Counted from the first letter of the stretch, positions 8,404 through 19,253 are shown. The stretch: DNA of 64,000 nucleotides from Micromonospora radicis (GCF_003583405.1 NZ_QXEC01000009.1:62001-126000); one strand, 5' to 3'. Numbers and translations are program-made. Notes: generated from the letters alone by a model not told the origin.

Positions 8404-10050
8404 TCAGGGGGTGGTGGGGAGGGGGTGGTAGGGGGAGCCGAGGGGTGGGCGGGGATCGGGGTCGCCCTTGTCGGGCCAGCGGGACATGGCGCGTTCGGCC
8501 TGTGCGGTGATGGTCAGCGAGGGGTTGACGCCAAGGTTGGCCGAGATCGCGGCGCCGTCCACCACGTGCAGGCCAGGATGGCCGAAGACCCGGTGGTACG
8601 GGTCGATCACCCCGTCGGCCGGGGACGTGCCGATCACCGCGCCGCCGAGGATGTGCGCCGTCATCGGGATGTCGAACGGCTCGGTCATTGCCCCGCCCGG
8701 CGTACCGTCGATCTCCTCGGCGAGCAGCCGTGCCGCCCGGTTGCCGGCCGGGATCCAGGTCGGGCTGGGGGTGCCGTGCCCCGGGCCGGCGACCAGCCGG
8801 CGGCCGAGCGGCCCGCGCCGCAGCCGGGTGGTCAGCGAGTTGTCCGCCGACTGCATCACCAGGGCGATCACCGTACGCTCCGACCAGCCGCGTACCGAGA
8901 GCATCGCGGCGGCCCGCCGGGGCTGCCGGACGAGTTGGCCGAGCCAGCGGCGCACCCGGTGCGGCCCGCCGTCGACCAGCAGCGACTGGAGCAGCCCCAT
9001 CGCGTTCGAGCCGCGCCCGTAGCGGACCGGCTCGATGTGGGTCTGCGGGTCGGGGTGGAACGAACTGGTGATCGCCACCCCCTCGGTGAAGTCCACTCCC
9101 CTGGCCCGAGCCGCCCGGCGGGGGACGGACGCGCCGAGGATCGCCTCGGAGTTGGTCCGGGTCAGTTCGCCGAGCCGGGGCGAGAGCGCCGGCAGCGCGC
9201 CCCGCTCCCGCATCTCGTGCAGCAGCCGCTGGGTGCCCAGCGCCCCGGCCGCGAAGATCACCTGGTCGGCGTGGATCACCTGCCGCCGCCGACGGGCCCA
9301 GGCGCCGGTGCGCTCGGTGTGCACCGCGTACCCGTCGCCGTCGGGTCGTACCGCGGTCACGGTGGTCAGCGGGTGCACCTGTGCACCGAGCCGCTCGGCC
9401 AGCCAGAGATAGTTCTTGACCAGGGTGTTCTTCGCCCCGACCCGGCATCCGGTCAGGCAGGCGCCGCAGTGGGTGCAGCCGGTACGCGCCGGCCCGGCCC
9501 CGCCGAAGTACGGGTCGGCCACCCGCTCGCCCGGCCGCCCGATGTACACCCCGACCGGCGTGGCGTGGAAGGTGTCCGCCACCCCCATCCGCTCGGCCAC
9601 CCGCCGCATCGCCCGGTCCGCGCCGGTGACGACCGGGTACGTGGTCACCCCGAGCATCCGCTTCGCCTCGGCGAAGTGCGGGGCGAGTTCGGCCCGCCAG
9701 TCGGTGATGTCGCGCCACTGCGGGTCGGCGTAGAAGCCCTCCAGCGGCTCGTACAGCGTGTTGGCGTAGACCAGCGAACCGCCACCGACCCCGGCACCGG
9801 AGAGCACCAGCACCCCACCGGCGGACCGCCGGTCGGCGGAGCGCAGCAGGGTGATCCGTTGCAGGCCGAAGCAGCCCAGTCGGGGTGCCCAGAGGAACCG
9901 GCGCAGCCGCCACGAGGTCCGTGGGAACTCGTGGTCGGCGAACCGCCGGCCGGCTTCCAGGACGCCGACCGAGTAGCCCTTCTCGGCCAGCCGCAGGGCG
10001 GCGACGCTGCCGCCGAAGCCCGACCCGATGACGACCACGTCGTACCGCAT
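8404..10050 (-). CDS. GMC-family FAD oxidoreductase (cholesterol-oxidase-like)
   Basis: A protein of 548 residues from the ATG that begins MRYDVVVIGSGFGGSVAALR, an N-terminal FAD-binding Rossmann motif (GxGxxG). Other support: VLVLSGAGVGGGSLVYANTL (flavin region), the cluster CTHCGACLTGCRVGAKN and the C-terminal MTAHILGGAVIG. These features are typical of the ChoD-like GMC branch in actinobacteria. The cysteine-rich stretch resembles a ferredoxin-like or structural cysteine motif seen in that branch. An upstream extension of 47 codons is Arg-rich and was discarded. Position next to the gua genes matches choD next to guaB3 in Mycobacterium, as I recall it. The substrate (sterol or other alcohol) is unproven. 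Confidence 0.85.
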   Translation of the reverse strand: MRYDVVVIGSGFGGSVAALRLAEKGYSVGVLEAGRRFADHEFPRTSWRLRRFLWAPRLGCFGLQRITLLRSADRRSAGGVLVLSGAGVGGGSLVYANTLYEPLEGFYADPQWRDITDWRAELAPHFAEAKRMLGVTTYPVVTGADRAMRRVAERMGVADTFHATPVGVYIGRPGERVADPYFGGAGPARTGCTHCGACLTGCRVGAKNTLVKNYLWLAERLGAQVHPLTTVTAVRPDGDGYAVHTERTGAWARRRRQVIHADQVIFAAGALGTQRLLHEMRERGALPALSPRLGELTRTNSEAILGASVPRRAARARGVDFTEGVAITSSFHPDPQTHIEPVRYGRGSNAMGLLQSLLVDGGPHRVRRWLGQLVRQPRRAAAMLSVRGWSERTVIALVMQSADNSLTTRLRRGPLGRRLVAGPGHGTPSPTWIPAGNRAARLLAEEIDGTPGGAMTEPFDIPMTAHILGGAVIGTSPADGVIDPYHRVFGHPGLHVVDGAAISANLGVNPSLTITAQAERAMSRWPDKGDPDPRPPLGSPYHPLPTTP

Positions 10051-10239
10051 GCAGGCATCATTACCCGCGAGTAGCTCTCGCGCCAGGACGGATCCCGACG
10101 ATCTCGCAGCGCGAACGCGTCGACTTCGCCGGACCGGGGGACATCCCGCAGCCGCACCACGACGTCGCACCGGCCGTCGGAGCCGACCCATACAATGCGA
10201 CCGCTCGATGTGAGCGACATTCGAACGGGGAGGCTCGAC

Positions 10240-11571
10240 ATGAGAACAGCTCGGCTCGTCATGGCCGCGCTGGTGGCGCTTACCGTCTTCGCGGTCCCGG
10301 CGGCGGCCCAGGCCGCCGCCGGCCCGCAGATTCAGTACGCGACCAGCGAATTCGAGGGAAACACCGGCGTCCTGCTCGTCGGCATCCGGTCAGCCGCCGG
10401 AGTGTCCAAGGTGCACGCCGACGTCAAGAACAACACCGGCGAGGTCATCGCCTCCACCGCCTCGTTCTGGCGCTACCGCGGCGAGCCCGAGGACGAGAAC
10501 CAGGTGTGGGCCACGCAGGAGCCGTTCATACTGCCCCAGCTGGGCTACTACCCGGTCGACGTCGAGGTGACCGACACCAACGGCGTCACCACCCGCGTGA
10601 CGAACGCCGGGAGCTTGGCCTACGTCGTCGTGACGTACCTCGACTCGGTCACGGTCAAGCCGGCCACGGCGACCTACGACAGGCGGTCGGTCACCGTGAC
10701 CGGCGTACTCAAGAGCCGCCAGCCCGGTTCGATGGAGATCCGGCGGGTGGCCGGCGCCCCCATCTCCCTGCTGAACAACGACTGGTACGAGACGACCACC
10801 GGCGCGGACGGCAAGTTCACTGCCGCGGTGCCGATCGTCGACGGCAACCGCAGGATCTTCATCAACTACGGGCACGACCCGGCCCGGCCCTACCACCTGT
10901 CGTCGTCCCACGACACGCCGGTCATCGCGATCAAGCCGCGCGCGACCAGGGTGACCGCGACGGTCTCGGCCAAGAAGGTGAAGGCCGGCGAGTCGGTCAC
11001 CGTCTCCGGGACGGCCACGTGGAGTACCTCGGACGGCTGGACGCCGGTCTCCGCCGGTCAGGTCAACCTGCTCTCCTGCAACGATCAGGACTACTGCACC
11101 TACCTCGACGGCGTGCCGGTCACCGCCGACGGCAGCTACACGCTGACCGTGACGCCGTACGCGAGCACCACGCTCCGCGCCGCCTACTCCGCGCCGAACC
11201 GGCCGGACGGTCACTCGGACCCGTACGTGGCGCACAGCCAGCGGGACGTGGCGATCGCCGTGCTCCAGCCGTCGTCGATCTCGGACTTCACCGCCTCACG
11301 AGCGGCGGACGGTAGGGTGCACCTGCACGGGCACGTCCAGTTCCCGGGGAGCATGACGCCGGGGACCATTCCGGTCGAGTTCCAGTTCTCCGAGACCGGC
11401 ACCGGTGACTGGGTCACCGTTGGCGACGACGACCAGTCGTACTGGGACGGCACGGGCTACGAGTTCGAGGGCCGGCTGACCGAGAACCGTTCCGGCTGGT
11501 GGCGAGCGCGGTACCCGGGTGACCCGGCCAACTTCCAGGCCGCGACCAGTAAGAAGATCTTCGTGCAGTGA
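10240..11571 (+). CDS. Secreted Ig-like-fold protein
   Basis: A protein of 443 residues starting at an ATG with GGGGAGG well placed upstream. A Sec signal peptide covers about residues 1-28 (hydrophobic core LVALTVFAVPAAAQAAA). The rest is rich in Thr, Val, Ser and Asp, with at least two regions that look like bacterial Ig-like or CARDB-type beta domains (for example VTVKPATATYDRRSVTVTG and VTATVSAKKVKAGESVTVSG). No membrane anchor, sortase motif or catalytic motif is visible. Two close cysteines (LLSCNDQDYC) could form a disulphide. The function is unknown; an extracellular structural or adhesive role is only a guess. Confidence 0.75.
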   Translation: MRTARLVMAALVALTVFAVPAAAQAAAGPQIQYATSEFEGNTGVLLVGIRSAAGVSKVHADVKNNTGEVIASTASFWRYRGEPEDENQVWATQEPFILPQLGYYPVDVEVTDTNGVTTRVTNAGSLAYVVVTYLDSVTVKPATATYDRRSVTVTGVLKSRQPGSMEIRRVAGAPISLLNNDWYETTTGADGKFTAAVPIVDGNRRIFINYGHDPARPYHLSSSHDTPVIAIKPRATRVTATVSAKKVKAGESVTVSGTATWSTSDGWTPVSAGQVNLLSCNDQDYCTYLDGVPVTADGSYTLTVTPYASTTLRAAYSAPNRPDGHSDPYVAHSQRDVAIAVLQPSSISDFTASRAADGRVHLHGHVQFPGSMTPGTIPVEFQFSETGTGDWVTVGDDDQSYWDGTGYEFEGRLTENRSGWWRARYPGDPANFQAATSKKIFVQ

Positions 11572-11655
11572 CCGTCGGGGTCCCCGGGATGACCGGGGGC
11601 CCACCTTCTCCCGACCACCACGATCTGCTCAACCCATGACGAAAGGTTCACGACC

Positions 11656-12807
11656 GTGGATCAGCGCAGTGGACCGTTCGGCGGGTCGACATCCTCGTGG
11701 ACGTCGCGGGGAGGGAACCGGAGGCGGTTGACGCTGGCGCTGGCCGGTCTGGCGACCATCGCGGTACTCACGGTGATCGCGGTGGTGGCGACGCGGGGCC
11801 CCGACGACGAGCACACCACACCGGTCGCCACCACCGGCAGCCCGAGCCCGTCACCCAGCGTCAGCCCCAGCCCGAGCCCGCCGCCGGGGGCGGACATCAC
11901 CGGCCCGCTGAACCTGCTGCTGGTGGGGGTGGACACCCGGGTCAGCGTGCCGGGTTGGGAGCCGCACGCCGACGCCGTGCTCATCCTGCACGTACCGGCC
12001 GGGTTGTCCCGGGCGTACCTCTTCTCGCTCCCCCGCGACCTGGTGGTGGACGTGCCGGCGTTCGAGGCCGCCGGCTACCGGGGTGGGCGGACCAAGCTCA
12101 CCAACGCGATGAGCTACGGCAGCCGGGTACCGGACGAGCCGAAGAAGCCGGATCCGGCCCAGGGCTACGAGTTGCTGAGCAAGGTGGTCAGCGACTACAC
12201 CGGCCTGCGGTTCGACGCCGGTGCGGTGCTCACCTTCGGCGGGTTCGACCGGCTGGTGGACAGCCTCGGCGGTGTGGACATCGAGATCGACCAGCGGGTC
12301 GTCTCGCGGCACCGCCAGCCGGACGGCAAGCACCGCTCGCCCGGCCCCGGTGTCGGCGGCTACGTCGGGCCGCAGATGGTGTACGAGCCCGGCGAGGCCC
12401 ACCTCAACGGCTGGCAGGCGCTGGACTACGCCCGGCAGCGTTACCTGCCCGGCGGCGACTACACCCGGCAACGCCACCAGCAGCAGCTGATCCGGTCGAT
12501 GGTCGGCAAGATCCTCGACACGGACCTGGCCCGCCAGCCGGAGCGGATCGAGCAGGTGGTCGCGGCGCTCGACGACATGCTCCTCTACGTCGGCGGACGC
12601 CGGATCGTGGAGTTCGCGTACGCCCTCGGCGGGTTGTCGCCGGAGGCGATCACGCTGGTCGGCCTGCCCGGGTTGGCGGTCGGCCGGGGCAACGCCTACC
12701 GGGGCGAGGAACTGACCCAGGTCGGCCGCCGCTTCCTCACCGAACTGCGGGCCGGTCGGGTCGACGAGTTCCTCGCCGACAACCCGAAACTCAAGGTGCC
12801 CCGCTAG
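11656..12807 (+). CDS. LytR-CpsA-Psr (LCP) family protein
   Basis: LCP enzymes attach polyprenyl-linked polymers to peptidoglycan outside the membrane. The 383-residue protein has a cytoplasmic N-terminus, one membrane segment (about residues 32-50), a Pro/Ser linker (SPSPSVSPSPSPPPG) and the LCP domain. Visible LCP motifs are LLVGVDTR, the aspartate in HADAVLILHV, FSLPRDLVVDVP, KLTNAMSYG, and the late arginines in ALDYARQRYLPGGDYTRQRH. The GTG start has GAAAGG about ten bases upstream. It is convergent with the M1 peptidase gene, with only seven bases between stop codons. Confidence 0.92.
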   Translation: MDQRSGPFGGSTSSWTSRGGNRRRLTLALAGLATIAVLTVIAVVATRGPDDEHTTPVATTGSPSPSPSVSPSPSPPPGADITGPLNLLLVGVDTRVSVPGWEPHADAVLILHVPAGLSRAYLFSLPRDLVVDVPAFEAAGYRGGRTKLTNAMSYGSRVPDEPKKPDPAQGYELLSKVVSDYTGLRFDAGAVLTFGGFDRLVDSLGGVDIEIDQRVVSRHRQPDGKHRSPGPGVGGYVGPQMVYEPGEAHLNGWQALDYARQRYLPGGDYTRQRHQQQLIRSMVGKILDTDLARQPERIEQVVAALDDMLLYVGGRRIVEFAYALGGLSPEAITLVGLPGLAVGRGNAYRGEELTQVGRRFLTELRAGRVDEFLADNPKLKVPR

Positions 12808-12814
12808 CCGAGGG

Positions 12815-14224
12815 TCAGGGCAGGTCGGGCGGGGTGGCGCCGGTCAACCAGGCGTCGAAGAACGGGCCCAGCGGGCGACCGGCGACCCGCTCGGCCAGGG
12901 CGACGAAGTCGTCCGTGGTCGCGGTGCCGTCCCGCCGCTCGGTGACCCAGGTGCGCAGGATCTGGAAGAAGACGTCGTCGCCGACCGTCCGCCGCAGGGC
13001 GTGCACGGCCAGCGCCCCGCGCTTGTAGACGGCGGTGCTGAACAGCTGCCCGGGACCGGGGTCCAGGGTGCGCCGGGACCAGTCCGTGACGGCGTACTGC
13101 TGCTCGAAGTTGCGTTGGGCGGTGCGCCCGCCGTCGTGCTCCTCCCACAGCCACTCGGCGTAACTGGCGAAGCCCTCGTTGAGCCAGATGTCGCTCCACC
13201 GGGCCAGGGCCACGCTGTTGCCGAACCACTGATGGGCCAACTCGTGGACGACCACCCCGTAGTTCGGTTCGCCGGAACGGAAGAATCCCGGCCCGTAGAC
13301 CGGCCTCGACTGCGTCTCCAGCGCGTACCCGATCCGCTCGTCGGCCACCACCACCCCGCCGTACGCCTCGAACGGGTACGGCCCGAAGAGACCGGCCAGG
13401 TAGTCCGCGATCTCCCCGGTCCGGGCCAGCGACCTGGCCTCGGGCCCGGTCGCCGGCAACTCGGTCGGTACGGCGGTGACCAACGGCTTGCCGTCGTGAC
13501 TGCCGTCCTCCACCCGATAGTCGCCGATCACCAGTGTGGTCAGGTAACTCGCCATCGGCGAGCGCTCGGCCCACCGCCAGGTCGTCCAGCCGTCGTCCGT
13601 GGTCCGCTCCCCCGGCACCCCGTTGCTCAGCGCCGCGAGCCCCGCCGGGACGGTCACCTCGATGTCGTAGGTGGCCTTGTCCGAGGGGTGGTCGTTGACC
13701 GGGAACCAGGTCGCCGCCGAGTGTGGTTGGCCGAGGGCGATGGCCCCGTCGTCGGTGTGCTGGAAGCCGCCGCCGCCCAGCACACCGTCGGTGACCGGTT
13801 CCGGCACACCGGCGTACGCCACCTCGACGGTGAACCGGCTGCCCTTGCCGAGCCCCTGACGCGGGGTCACGGTCAGTTCGCCGTCGGCGTGCCGGTGCTC
13901 GGCCGGAGCACCGTCCACGGTGACCGTGCCGACCCGCAGGCCGACCAGGTCGAGGTTGAACCGGCTCAGCGGCTGGGTGGCCGTGGCGGTGACCTCGGCC
14001 CGACCGGTGAGCCGGTCGTCGGCCGGGTCGTACCGCACCGCGAGTCGGTAGTGGTCGACGTCGTAGCCACCGTTGCCGCTGCCCGGCACGTACGGGTCGG
14101 CGAGGTCCACACTGCCCGGTCGGAACCCGTCCCGATCCTCGCCGCCGGTGCAGCTGACCAGCGCGACCGCGGCCACCACCGCGACCGCCAGCCCGCGCAC
14201 GTGCCGCCCCACCACCCTGTTCAC
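12815..14224 (-). CDS. M1-family zinc metallopeptidase, lipoprotein
   Basis: A protein of 469 residues with a lipoprotein signal peptide: hydrophobic core then LVSC, so Cys25 should be lipidated and the enzyme surface-attached. The zinc site HELAH (His327, Glu328, His331) is followed 18 residues later by Glu350 in LNEGFASY, the gluzincin arrangement of aminopeptidase N-like enzymes. The N-terminal beta domain is present. The C-terminal helical domain of full-size M1 enzymes (850+ residues) is absent, as in other short actinobacterial M1 proteins. The GTG start is used. Likely cleaves peptides outside the cell; specificity unknown. Confidence 0.88.
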   Translation of the reverse strand: MNRVVGRHVRGLAVAVVAAVALVSCTGGEDRDGFRPGSVDLADPYVPGSGNGGYDVDHYRLAVRYDPADDRLTGRAEVTATATQPLSRFNLDLVGLRVGTVTVDGAPAEHRHADGELTVTPRQGLGKGSRFTVEVAYAGVPEPVTDGVLGGGGFQHTDDGAIALGQPHSAATWFPVNDHPSDKATYDIEVTVPAGLAALSNGVPGERTTDDGWTTWRWAERSPMASYLTTLVIGDYRVEDGSHDGKPLVTAVPTELPATGPEARSLARTGEIADYLAGLFGPYPFEAYGGVVVADERIGYALETQSRPVYGPGFFRSGEPNYGVVVHELAHQWFGNSVALARWSDIWLNEGFASYAEWLWEEHDGGRTAQRNFEQQYAVTDWSRRTLDPGPGQLFSTAVYKRGALAVHALRRTVGDDVFFQILRTWVTERRDGTATTDDFVALAERVAGRPLGPFFDAWLTGATPPDLP

Positions 14225-14247
14225 CCGCCGAGCCTACCGCCGCCAGC

Positions 14248-14329
14248 CGCGTCGATCATGGACTTGGGTTCGCCGATACGTGCCGGTTTCGGGCGATCCG
14301 TCGGGACCGTGAGTTCCATGATCGACGCG
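14248..14329. repeat. Intergenic palindrome, GATCATG family, copy 3
   Basis: Perfect 15-bp arms CGCGTCGATCATGGA and TCCATGATCGACGCG with 52 bases between. It is followed at once by a direct repeat of GCGGCGAGGGAGGTGCGGG (two copies). It lies between two minus-strand genes, past the 5' end of the peptidase gene and before the 3' end of guaB3. Confidence 0.82.
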
Positions 14330-14365
14330 GCGAGGGAGGTGCGGGCGCGGCGAGGGAGGTGCGGG

Positions 14366-15484
14366 TCAGCGGTCCAGGACCAGGCCTACCTTCTGGAATT
14401 CCTTGAGGTCGCGGTAGCCGCACTTGGCCATGGCCCGGCGCAGGCCGCCGAAGAGGTTGAGCTGGCCGTCGGGCTCGTCGGCCGGGCCGAAGAGGAGACG
14501 CTCCATGGAGCCGAGGGGGGCGTCGGCGGTCTCGAAGGCACCCCGGGGCAGCGAGGGGTGGCTGGCCGCGGAGTGCCACCAGGTGCCGCCGGCCGGAGCC
14601 TCGTCACAGAGCGACAGCGGCTCGCCGAGCATCACCGCGTCCGCGCCGCAGCCGAGGGCCTTGGCGATGTCACCGGAGGTACGGATGTCACCGTCGGCGA
14701 TCAGGTGCACATACCGGCCGCCGGTCTCGTCCAGGTAGTCCCGGCGGGCCGCGGCGGCGTCGGCGATCGCGGTGGCCATCGGCACCCGGATGCCGAGTAC
14801 CGACTCGGTGGTGGACCACTCGTCGCCGCCGATGCCGATGATCACGCCGGCCGCGCCGGTACGCATCAGGTGCAACGCGGTCTTGTAGTCGGTGCAACCG
14901 CCGACGATGACCGGCAGGTCCAGGTCGGCGATGAACTCCTTGAGGTTGAGCGGCTCGTCGGTGGTCGAGACGTGCTCGGCCGAGACGATGGTGCCCTGGA
15001 TGACCAGGATGTCCACGCCCGCGTCGAGGATGACCGGGGCCAACGCCAAGGTGTGCTGCGGGGAGACCCGCACGGCCACCGTGCCGCCGCCCTCGCGCAG
15101 CTCACGTACCCGCTCGGTGATCAGGTCCGGCCGGATCGGCTCGGCGTACACCTCCTGGAGTCGCTTGGTGGCGCGGGCCTCCTCGTCCAGCCCGGCCAGC
15201 TCCTCGAGCACCTTGGTCGGGTTCTCGTAGCGGGTCCACAACCCCTCGACGTTGAGCACGCCGAGCCCGCCGAGCTGGCCGAGCCGCACCGCCGAGGCCG
15301 GGCTCATGGTCGCGTCCGAGGGGTGCCCCACGCAGGGGATGCCGAACTGGTACGCGTCGAGCTGCCAACCGGTGGAGACGTCGTCGACGTCGCGGGTCCG
15401 GCGCGAGGGCACGATGGCGATGTCGTCCAGGTGGTAGCCGCGCTGCGCGGTCTTGCCCAGCCCGATCTCGACCACGTCACGCAT
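14366..15484 (-). CDS. guaB3: IMP dehydrogenase-related protein GuaB3
   Basis: A 372-residue TIM-barrel protein of the IMPDH/GMP-reductase family without CBS domains. Family features: YHLDDIAIVPSRRTRDVDDV at the N-terminus, GTIVSAEHVS, the phosphate-binding region [20 protein letters not shown], and VMLGEPL. At the position of the catalytic loop (GAICTTR in the neighbouring GuaB) this protein has GGDEWSTTE, so the nucleophilic Cys is absent and it should not act as a normal IMP dehydrogenase. As I recall, actinobacterial GuaB3 proteins commonly lack it. The ATG has GGAG six to seven bases upstream. It follows guaB on the same strand after 37 bases and is probably co-transcribed. Confidence 0.9.
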   Translation of the reverse strand: MRDVVEIGLGKTAQRGYHLDDIAIVPSRRTRDVDDVSTGWQLDAYQFGIPCVGHPSDATMSPASAVRLGQLGGLGVLNVEGLWTRYENPTKVLEELAGLDEEARATKRLQEVYAEPIRPDLITERVRELREGGGTVAVRVSPQHTLALAPVILDAGVDILVIQGTIVSAEHVSTTDEPLNLKEFIADLDLPVIVGGCTDYKTALHLMRTGAAGVIIGIGGDEWSTTESVLGIRVPMATAIADAAAARRDYLDETGGRYVHLIADGDIRTSGDIAKALGCGADAVMLGEPLSLCDEAPAGGTWWHSAASHPSLPRGAFETADAPLGSMERLLFGPADEPDGQLNLFGGLRRAMAKCGYRDLKEFQKVGLVLDR

Positions 15485-15521
15485 GGGGCACTCCAGGTGT
15501 GTTCAGGGGTGGTGGGGGGTG

Positions 15522-17114
<1,593 letters not shown>

Positions 17115-17242
17115 TCAGTGAGATTGGCACTGGTGGCACCGGCGAAGGCCGGGCGAGATGCGTCGGCTTCATCGTACCCATCCGCCCCGGTGCCGCCCGC
17201 GAGCGGCGGCCCGCGTCGTGACCGGCCGCATCCTGGTGCCCG

Positions 17243-17290
17243 ACGGGCCGCGTCCCTGATGGCCCCACGGGCCGCGTCCCTGATGGCCCG
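17243..17290. repeat. Two tandem 24-bp copies in the guaB upstream region
   Basis: Two adjacent copies of a 24-bp unit beginning ACGGGCCGCGTCCCTGATGG lie in the divergent region between guaB and the DUF5319 gene. Copies differ only at the last base. A regulatory role is possible but not shown by the sequence. Confidence 0.75.
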
Positions 17291-17361
17291 TGGGAGGCCC
17301 CGCTGCCGGCATGCCCGAAGGGGGACGGGCGTCGAAGGGTGCTTGGGTCTACGGTGAGAGG

Positions 17362-17772
17362 GTGCAAGACGAGCCCATCGACCCGTTCACCGGCGACCCG
17401 GCCGATCCGGCGGCCGGTCTGGACGACCCCGGCCAGGACGCCCCGCTGGACCCGCTGACCGACGTCGAGCGACAGGACGTCCTGGAGGATCTCGCCGACC
17501 TGGAGATCTACCAGGCGCTGCTCGCGCCGATCGGGGTACGTGGGCTCGTCATCGAGTGCGAGGACTGCCGGGAGCCGCACTACTTCGACTGGGATCTGCT
17601 CCGGGGCAACCTGCGCCACCTGCTCAGCTCCGGTCGCCCCCGGGTGCACGAGCCGGCGTACGACCCCGACCCCGACCACTACGTCACCTGGGACTACGCG
17701 CGCGGCTACGCCGACGGGGTGCACGACACCCTCAGCGAGGGCACCGAGGACGAGGCCAGCTCTCGGGACTGA
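17362..17772 (+). CDS. DUF5319-family protein
   Basis: A 136-residue acidic soluble protein of the actinobacterial DUF5319 family (comparable to Rv3412, as I recall its neighbourhood). The GTG start gives the typical beginning V/M-QDEPIDPFTGDPADPA; an upstream in-frame extension is not family-like. A CEDCREPHYFDWDLL segment contains a Cys-x-x-Cys pair that could bind metal. The sequence HYVTWDYARGYADGVHD is the conserved C-terminal part. Function unknown. Its constant position beside guaB and the WhiB-type regulator across actinobacteria suggests a core role. Confidence 0.85.
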   Translation: MQDEPIDPFTGDPADPAAGLDDPGQDAPLDPLTDVERQDVLEDLADLEIYQALLAPIGVRGLVIECEDCREPHYFDWDLLRGNLRHLLSSGRPRVHEPAYDPDPDHYVTWDYARGYADGVHDTLSEGTEDEASSRD

Positions 17773-17814
17773 CCCTCGCCACGGCAGCGTCGGCCCTCGC
17801 GGCAGCAGCGTCGG

Positions 17815-18615
17815 TCAGGCGACCAGACCGGCGCGGAAGCCGGCGGCGACCGCGTGCGCCCGGTCGCGGGCGCCGAGCTTGCGGAACAGCCGCCGGGCGT
17901 GCGTCTTCACGGTGTCCTCGGAGACGAACAACTCGCGGCCGATCTCGGCGTTGCTCTTGCCCTCGGCCATGCCGAGCAGCACCTGCAACTCGCGCTCGGT
18001 GAGCCCGACCGTGGACCGGTCGGCCCGGGCCGGCGGGGCGGGGTTGCCCGACTCCGCCTCGGCGTCCGGCTCGGCCGGGTCGTCGCCCCGCTGCGCCGGC
18101 ACCATCGCCGGTCCGCCCGCGGCATCCACGGCCGGCCAGGCCGCGGCGCTCTCGCCGGTGGGTCGGCCACCCTGGGCCGGTCGCGCCGGACTGCCCACCG
18201 CCGCCGCGTCGCGGGCCGGGTCCGCGATCCGGTGCCGGCTGGCCCGGCCGGGGGCCGCCAGCAGGAGCAGGGCCTTGGCCACCGCGCTGGTCAGGTCGTG
18301 GTCCACGCCCTGGATCAATCCGCGCGCCCCGGCGCTGATGGTCGCCGCCGCGGCCTCGGACTCCTCGACCCCGAGCAGCAGTACGGCGGCCTGCGGCGCG
18401 CGGGCCAACACCCGGCGGACGAAGCCGGCGCTGTCCGGTCGGGTGAGCGCCGTGTCGGCGAGCACCACGTCGGCGGGACGTTCGGCCAGCCGCAGCATCA
18501 CCTCGGGATCGGAGACGGCCGTCCGGACCGCACCGGACAACCCCAGCCGCGCCGCCGCGGAAGTCAGGTGCTGCGCCGCAAGCGGCGTCCGAACGCACAC
18601 AAGAACGGTACGCAC
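17815..18615 (-). CDS. BldM-like atypical response regulator (LuxR-type HTH)
   Basis: A 266-residue DNA-binding regulator. The C-terminal helix-turn-helix is clear: LTERELQVLLGMAEGKSNAE, IGRELFVSEDTVKTHARRLF and RKLGARDRAHAVAAGF. The N-terminal 120 residues look like a receiver domain with an Asp in DVVLADTAL, but the acidic pair expected after the first strand is replaced by VCVRTP. Phosphorylation is therefore doubtful, as in Streptomyces BldM. A Pro/Ala-rich linker of about 70 residues joins the domains. The GTG start has AGGAG six bases upstream; longer in-frame extensions are not credible. Divergent from the whiD-like gene, as bldM is near whiD in Streptomyces, which supports the assignment. 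Confidence 0.82.
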   Translation of the reverse strand: MRTVLVCVRTPLAAQHLTSAAARLGLSGAVRTAVSDPEVMLRLAERPADVVLADTALTRPDSAGFVRRVLARAPQAAVLLLGVEESEAAAATISAGARGLIQGVDHDLTSAVAKALLLLAAPGRASRHRIADPARDAAAVGSPARPAQGGRPTGESAAAWPAVDAAGGPAMVPAQRGDDPAEPDAEAESGNPAPPARADRSTVGLTERELQVLLGMAEGKSNAEIGRELFVSEDTVKTHARRLFRKLGARDRAHAVAAGFRAGLVA

Positions 18616-18869
18616 AAGGATCTCCTCTCCGCTGACGAGCAGACCATGACGGGGCAGTCTCGGGAGGATGTTCCGGGCAATCCTCCCAACTTTTCCGACA
18701 GATAGGTCATATGCCGCAAGTTGCCAGCGGTTTTGGATCAAAGACGTGTGAGCCGAGAGCAGTCGGGGTACCGATGAGCCAGGCCGGGAACGGTGCGCCT
18801 GCGCGGCCCGCCGCCCGGACAGCCGGCCAACGAAGCATCTCGCGGTGCCGCGCGAGAGGAGGGGTGCTG

Positions 18870-19253
18870 ATGTCGAACGTACGCAGACTGCCCGGACCCA
18901 TCGACGACCTCTGGGACTGGCAACGACTCGGCGCCTGCCGGGGCCGGGACAGCGCACAGTTCTTCCACCCGGACGGCGAGCGGGGCTCTTCCCGGCTGCG
19001 CCGCGAATCCGCCGCGAAGTCCGTCTGCCGCGCCTGCCCGGTCCGGGCCGAGTGCGCCGCACACGCCCTCTCCGTGCGGGAACCGTACGGCGTCTGGGGC
19101 GGCTTCAGCGAGTCCGAGCGGCTGCGCCTGCTCGCGGTCGGCTGGGAGGACCTCGCCAACCGTCGACAGACCCGCGTCGACATCAACCGGCTGGAGGCCC
19201 GGCTGGGCAGCAGCCACCGCTCGACCGTCCCCACCCAACGCAACGTCGCCTGA
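18870..19253 (+). CDS. whiD: WhiB-family iron-sulphur regulator (WhiD/WhiB3-like)
   Basis: A 127-residue transcription factor with the four cluster-binding cysteines: one in GACRGRD, then CRACPVRAEC with the spacing CxxC-x5-C. The WhiB turn YGVWGGFSESER follows, then a basic tail for DNA contact. The run FFHPDGERG is typical of WhiD/WhiB3 proteins. The ATG has GAGAGGAGGGG about six bases upstream, which decides it against an in-frame ATG 53 codons earlier. Its place between groEL1 and guaB, divergent from a BldM-like gene, fits whiD of Streptomyces and whiB3 of Mycobacterium. Expected role: redox-sensitive partner of the principal sigma factor in differentiation or stress. Confidence 0.92.
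   Translation: MSNVRRLPGPIDDLWDWQRLGACRGRDSAQFFHPDGERGSSRLRRESAAKSVCRACPVRAECAAHALSVREPYGVWGGFSESERLRLLAVGWEDLANRRQTRVDINRLEARLGSSHRSTVPTQRNVA

Noticed and set aside
8353..10074. A 573-codon plus-strand frame opposite the GMC oxidoreductase
   Set aside because: Antisense of a gene with clear FAD motifs; composition typical of a shadow frame.
11656..14224. A terminator between the convergent LCP and M1 peptidase genes
   Set aside because: Only seven bases separate the stop codons and no hairpin was seen there.
17362..19253. A sigD-like sigma gene between DUF5319 and whiD
   Set aside because: In Mycobacterium a sigma gene lies in this interval, but here only the BldM-like regulator is present.
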